This document shows positions 60,580 to 64,000 of a DNA stretch of 64,000 nucleotides, one piece after another (the stretch's first letter is position 1; each line of letters starts with the position of its first letter). Origin of the DNA: JAUWVG01 sp964633715 (lineage in GTDB: Bacteria > Acidobacteriota > Aminicenantia > Aminicenantales > Aminicenantaceae). Made by a program: the position numbers and the translations under genes. Below the pieces are notes generated by a model. That model saw nothing but the letters and a program-made list of their open reading frames with translations, was not told where the DNA came from and did no database searches. Location: positions 11,976 through 75,975 of the forward strand of contig CAZWHQ010000019.1 of NCBI GenBank assembly GCA_964633715.1, in the 5' to 3' direction.

Positions 60580-62988
60580 TTAGTTATCTTTTCGAAAAAG
60601 TTCCAATTCTATTGTTTCATAGGGAGCAGGATAGGCGGTTTGCCATACTGTTGGGGATAAATCGAGTTTTTCTTCATCATAAGCTAAAACATAGATATCG
60701 ATGGGAATCCCAATCATCTCTCTTGTGATGGGGATATAATACGTGTAGTTTTTGTCTCTCCTGGCATTGACATACTCCCAGGTGTTTGACGGAAAAGATG
60801 GGGCACGATCCGGGCAACCAATAAGTTTGCCATTGACTTTTAGAGCGGCATAGGCCCCTTCCACACCATGTTCTCCCTCCACCGCTATACAGAGATAACT
60901 CCCTTCGATCCATTCGTCCAGTACACATTGAGCTGTCCAGGCTTTGGTTGTTTCCCTTCGTCCGGGATGAGCAAAAAGATTTGAGGCTCTCCACTTGTTT
61001 CGCGGCAGCTGTCGGTCGTCTTTATATCCCTCGATCTCTGTTATTCTATCAGGAAATGAGCGAAAACGGATGTAACGGACCGGTGTAGGAATATCTAAAA
61101 CCATACGTTTTCCTGCCAAATAAGTCAGACGATCCCATGTTTTGAGGTCAAAGGACACCTCGGCATAATTTCCTTCATCATTGAGAATAGGCTGAAGGGA
61201 ATATTCATCGGGAACATAGATAAAAAGCCGGTCAATGTTGATAATTTCCCCAAAATCAAGTCGAAAACATCCGCCTTCTATACGCATATCAATATTGTAT
61301 TTTCTGGAAGGCCAAAAACCCGTAGTTTTATCCCCATCAAAGAGGTTCTTATCCCATATCCCCCGCTCCACAAACACATCCTGAGAAAAAAAGGCATGAC
61401 GCGCCGCATTGACTTGCGGAACCCGGCTCTCTCCCGAACGAATAAGTGAACGAACCTCGAGCGCATTGTTGTCCGCCGCAAAAACAGTGGCCTCATACAG
61501 AGCTTGAGCATCTACAGGAATTTCACAAACTTTAAGATCGGCCAGCTTTCTGTGATAGTCCTTTTTGAGCACCTGACCAGGAAAGCGGACCTCTATGGTT
61601 TTTCCATCACGGAGAGGAATGTTTTGCTGTCCAGCGAGTTTTATCGTTTCATAATCTCTGCTGTCTGGGAGAAGTGTTATTTTGGACGTGGTTCCAGGGA
61701 GTCCTTTAAGATGAAGGATCACTGATTTTCCTGTCGTGTTCCTGATGACCTCGTAATCACTGCCTAGTATTCCCGGCTCATCACAGTTTTGGGTTGTCAC
61801 CAGCAGAAGACAGGAACGAAACGGAGCCACTTCAACATCCACAGTCGTTCCTTGTCGAAAAGTCCCAAAAATACGCTCTGAGGGAAAAAACTGACGGCAG
61901 TGGACTTGTCTTGTTGTATCTAGAAGGCCAATACTCTGATCCAATGGAACTGTATACGTCTTTTTTTCCCAGGAAAGGTTCCTCAATGTGATCAATCGAG
62001 TCCTGTCATCTCCTCTGGATACGGCAAATGGACCAAATCTTTCCTCAGGTAGAACTTCCCCATGGACAAGAAGATCTCGGTATTTCCGGTGAAGGTTGAA
62101 GATCCGGGCAAGCTTGGGAAATTCGTCATCACGGAGAAACCAGGGATTCCCATAGAGCTGAGGGGCCAATATAAGAGAGCGGTTGAAGGCTTGAAGAACA
62201 AGGTCGTCCTCCCAGTAATCCAGACAGGAGGACAGACAAACACCATGGTCTTCGGTCAGACGCTGGAGACCGGGAACAAGCCCCCTGGAGATAGCGTCTG
62301 CCCGATGATGGGGAGCGGTGACCCTATTGGTGGACCAGACATCTATATAGGTCTCCTTTCCTTCCCAGAGAAATGTTGTGGCATGGGCCTGTGCTTCCTT
62401 AAAACCTAACCGGTGATTGAGCAGGATCAAATCCGGGCTGTACTGGCGACACAACGTCATCATCCGGATAAAGGCGTCTTCTTTTTCCGGTCTCAATGGC
62501 CCACATACAGCATCGAATTTAAAAAGAGCAAAGTCTAAATCCCTGCACAGACTGACCATCTGTTCAATCCGCGCCGCTTCTTCTTCAGGTGTGTTGCCGA
62601 AACCATCAGGCCCGCCCCAAACACCCAAACGTGTTCCCATCTGTCTTGCTTTGTTGTAGATCGGTTCAAAACCATTCGGAAACTGCTCCCTGAACCTGTC
62701 CGAATCCACCCGGCCGTAGAAGCGCTTCCCATCGATCGCCCCGGCATCAAAAGCATAAATATCGAGTTTCATTCCGTACTCCTCATAGAGCCAATGGAAA
62801 AATTCCAGGTTGATGAGTGTCTGCGCTTCGGTTGGCCCTTCATTCGTGTTGTTGATCCACGAAAAGTATTGGGTTTTAGACGGCGTTGTTTCATCCGCCC
62901 CTGGAAACACTGATTCATTTTTTTGTGCAAAATTATTTGTGGCCAAAGACAATAATACAACAAAGATGCTTATAATTTTTCGAAGCAT
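60580..62988 (-). CDS. secreted clan GH-D-like glycoside hydrolase with C-terminal discoidin-like domain
   Basis: 802 residues with signal peptide (about 1-21). A TIM-barrel segment reads GTRLGVWGGPDGFG, DLDFALFKFDAVCG (Asp after FKF as the likely nucleophile, as in alpha-galactosidase families GH27/GH36), LILLNHRLGF and YIDVWSTNR. A beta-sandwich follows (about 330-460). Residues about 560-660 look like an F5/8 discoidin/CBM32 domain (DGDKTTGFWPSRKYNIDMRI... FRLDFGEIINIDRLFIYVPD). It likely cleaves alpha-linked sugars from external glycans. GGAG precedes the ATG. Family assignment is by motif only. Confidence 0.8.
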   Translation of the reverse strand: MLRKIISIFVVLLSLATNNFAQKNESVFPGADETTPSKTQYFSWINNTNEGPTEAQTLINLEFFHWLYEEYGMKLDIYAFDAGAIDGKRFYGRVDSDRFREQFPNGFEPIYNKARQMGTRLGVWGGPDGFGNTPEEEAARIEQMVSLCRDLDFALFKFDAVCGPLRPEKEDAFIRMMTLCRQYSPDLILLNHRLGFKEAQAHATTFLWEGKETYIDVWSTNRVTAPHHRADAISRGLVPGLQRLTEDHGVCLSSCLDYWEDDLVLQAFNRSLILAPQLYGNPWFLRDDEFPKLARIFNLHRKYRDLLVHGEVLPEERFGPFAVSRGDDRTRLITLRNLSWEKKTYTVPLDQSIGLLDTTRQVHCRQFFPSERIFGTFRQGTTVDVEVAPFRSCLLLVTTQNCDEPGILGSDYEVIRNTTGKSVILHLKGLPGTTSKITLLPDSRDYETIKLAGQQNIPLRDGKTIEVRFPGQVLKKDYHRKLADLKVCEIPVDAQALYEATVFAADNNALEVRSLIRSGESRVPQVNAARHAFFSQDVFVERGIWDKNLFDGDKTTGFWPSRKYNIDMRIEGGCFRLDFGEIINIDRLFIYVPDEYSLQPILNDEGNYAEVSFDLKTWDRLTYLAGKRMVLDIPTPVRYIRFRSFPDRITEIEGYKDDRQLPRNKWRASNLFAHPGRRETTKAWTAQCVLDEWIEGSYLCIAVEGEHGVEGAYAALKVNGKLIGCPDRAPSFPSNTWEYVNARRDKNYTYYIPITREMIGIPIDIYVLAYDEEKLDLSPTVWQTAYPAPYETIELELFRKDN

Positions 62989-62990
62989 TT

Positions 62991-63839
62991 TTACTCCTCA
63001 TCATTCCGTTTATCGTTTTTGTATTTATCAATGATTTTCCGGCTAAATTCATGGAGTGCTTCCGCAGTATCTGGAGTGGTACAATTCGCAAAAATAGCCA
63101 CTGCTAGATCGAGCTCCTTGATCACGACGGCAAAACAGTAAAATGTCCCCGCACTCCCGTCATGAGAACTGATAGTCAAACCATCTCTAACGGCACTTCC
63201 CCACCCCATAGAATAGGGAGAAAATTCCATATTGCCGTAGAGCAAGAATTGGCAGGTCGAAGATGTGAGAATTGTATCCTGTCCCTGAATTCCCTTAAGA
63301 AGTGTTTCCAGCCATTTTGCATAATCCAGGATGGACATGTTGATATCTCCCGCAGGCCTAAGAATTTCAGGAAGTTGGTACTCATCATGTAGATCGTGTG
63401 GGACGAGTTGGCCTCCACGAATCCAATGTCCCCAAGGTTGGTCATTATCATTTTTAGCAGGCCAATGAATCTGGCCGTCAATTTTAAGAGGGCCAAAGAG
63501 TTCCTCCTGGATAAGTAGTTCCCAGGGAGTTTCCGATACCTTTTCAAGCATGGCTGCGGCAATACAGTAGCCGGCATTCGAATATGTGAATCCTCTTGTT
63601 CCAATATCTACAGGCCGTTGTTGAAGAAGCCACAACGTAAAATCCTTTCTTATTTTTGTGGCCGATCCATCAAATTCAGGCACTTTATCAAAATCCGCAC
63701 CACTCATTATACACCGGGTGAAGAAAGTAAAGCCATAATCTGTTTTGAAGAGATCGGTCAGGCCTGGTTGAAATATCCCGAAGCTATCGTATGGCTTCAA
63801 TCGGCATCGTCCTTTTCCTAGAAAATCAATAAAGTTCAT
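62991..63839 (-). pseudogene. beta-lactamase-family serine hydrolase lacking the SxxK region
   Basis: 282 residues matching the C-terminal two thirds of class C beta-lactamase/DD-peptidase-like esterases: GFTYSNAGYCIAAAMLEKVS (the Y-x-N motif), ELFGPLKIDG, PAGDINMSILDYAKWLETLL, and SSHDGSAGTFYC (HxG-type third motif). The N-terminal part with the catalytic SxxK motif is missing; the first ~50 residues are not family-like, and a stop codon directly precedes the ATG. So it is probably inactive, cut at its 5' end. It sits next to a transposase fragment. It lies two bases from the glycosidase start. Confidence 0.65.
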
Positions 63840-63908
63840 TCAAATCCTATGTCTTATAGGGGATAACTCCCTTTTTGAACATCTGGAAGTGTTCAAGGCT
63901 AGCGATGA

Positions 63909-64000
63909 GCCGATTTATGTTCCTTTAGAGATGGAGGTCAGATGTCTATGATCTCTTTCATAAAAGATCCTAAGGCTATCGACAGGATTATCGCCCATCT
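63909..64000 (+). mobile_element. transposase C-terminal fragment, runs off the window
   Basis: The frame from 63909 reads a degenerate C...GGQM followed by ISFIKDPKAIDRIIAHL up to the last base. This matches the conserved C-terminal 'CGGxM...FIxDPxxIDKIxxHL' stretch of IS91-like/Y2-type or related transposases. It has no start codon fitting a full gene upstream in this frame (TGA at 63906), so it is a relic or the edge of an element continuing beyond 64000. IS family uncertain. Confidence 0.5.

Noticed and set aside
1..64000. tRNA, rRNA or tmRNA genes.
   Set aside because: Reading the intergenic regions by eye on both strands showed no cloverleaf or GGTTCGAATCC-type T-loop; an automated scan would be needed to exclude this fully.

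Overview
The window is a 64 kb, fairly AT-rich (roughly mid-40s % GC by eye) bacterial chromosome segment. I saw no rRNA or tRNA genes, no CRISPR array and no intact insertion sequence. The gene content points to a Gram-negative, protein-degrading anaerobe or microaerophile: secreted M14, M16, M28 and S10 peptidases, a VPS10/BNR propeller protein, a TonB-dependent receptor, an Mrp/Mbh-type cation antiporter and an iron-sulfur-rich glutamate-synthase-like operon. This fits an Acidobacteriota-like lineage such as Candidatus Aminicenantes. That placement is an inference from gene families; no marker gene settles it.

Layout. 1-3.2 kb: a small secreted protein, a truncated HXXXD acyltransferase relic, a pcnB-type nucleotidyltransferase with an altered nucleotide-binding motif, and an orphan PD-(D/E)XK nuclease with a Cas4/AddB-like iron-sulfur signature. 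3.3-12.2 kb: a PQQ-like propeller protein, then three translationally coupled genes forming an unusual glutamate-synthase-like system: an FAD/Fe-S oxidoreductase, a protein with two tandem ferredoxin-plus-GltS modules, and a glutaminase-GXGXG fusion. 12.2-15.1 kb: a lipoprotein, an amidohydrolase relic, and a DUF438/hemerythrin + DUF1858/DUF2249 pair. 15.7-19.1 kb: an M16 peptidase pair (one active, one inactive) and a small membrane protein. 19.2-21.6 kb: an ArsR-methyltransferase regulator and ahcY behind a palindromic operator. 21.7-28.3 kb: a phosphoesterase, a membrane-anchored hydrolase, a MATE transporter and an M14 peptidase. 28.6-33.1 kb: a KamA-family radical SAM enzyme, a NYN-domain protein, a Na/Pi cotransporter and a PhoU-like protein. 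33.1-40.5 kb (minus strand): an eleven-gene Mrp/Mbh-like antiporter operon with three antiporter-type subunits and no full-length MrpA. 40.7-48.3 kb: a dicarboxylate symporter, a Tat-exported Gfo/Idh/MocA protein, two FtsX-permease fossils, an M14 peptidase with calcium-type loops, a hydrolase and an M28 peptidase. 48.5-56.1 kb: an operon of ECF sigma factor, anti-sigma-like protein, secreted caspase-like protease, TonB-type receptor, S10 carboxypeptidase and beta-barrel protein. 56.4-64 kb: a VPS10/BNR protein with a clear terminator, an MBL-fold hydrolase, a clan GH-D-like glycosidase, a truncated beta-lactamase-family gene and the edge of a transposase.

The two strongest candidates for undescribed biology are the tandem-module glutamate-synthase-like operon at 4.6-12.2 kb and the sigma/anti-sigma/caspase/receptor/peptidase operon at 48.5-56.1 kb. 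Other recurring themes are genes whose start codon sits at or within a few bases of the predicted transcription start (pcnB, the ArsR-methyltransferase gene, the phosphoesterase, the MATE transporter), and several gene relics (acyltransferase, amidohydrolase, two FtsX tails, beta-lactamase) that show ongoing local deletion.
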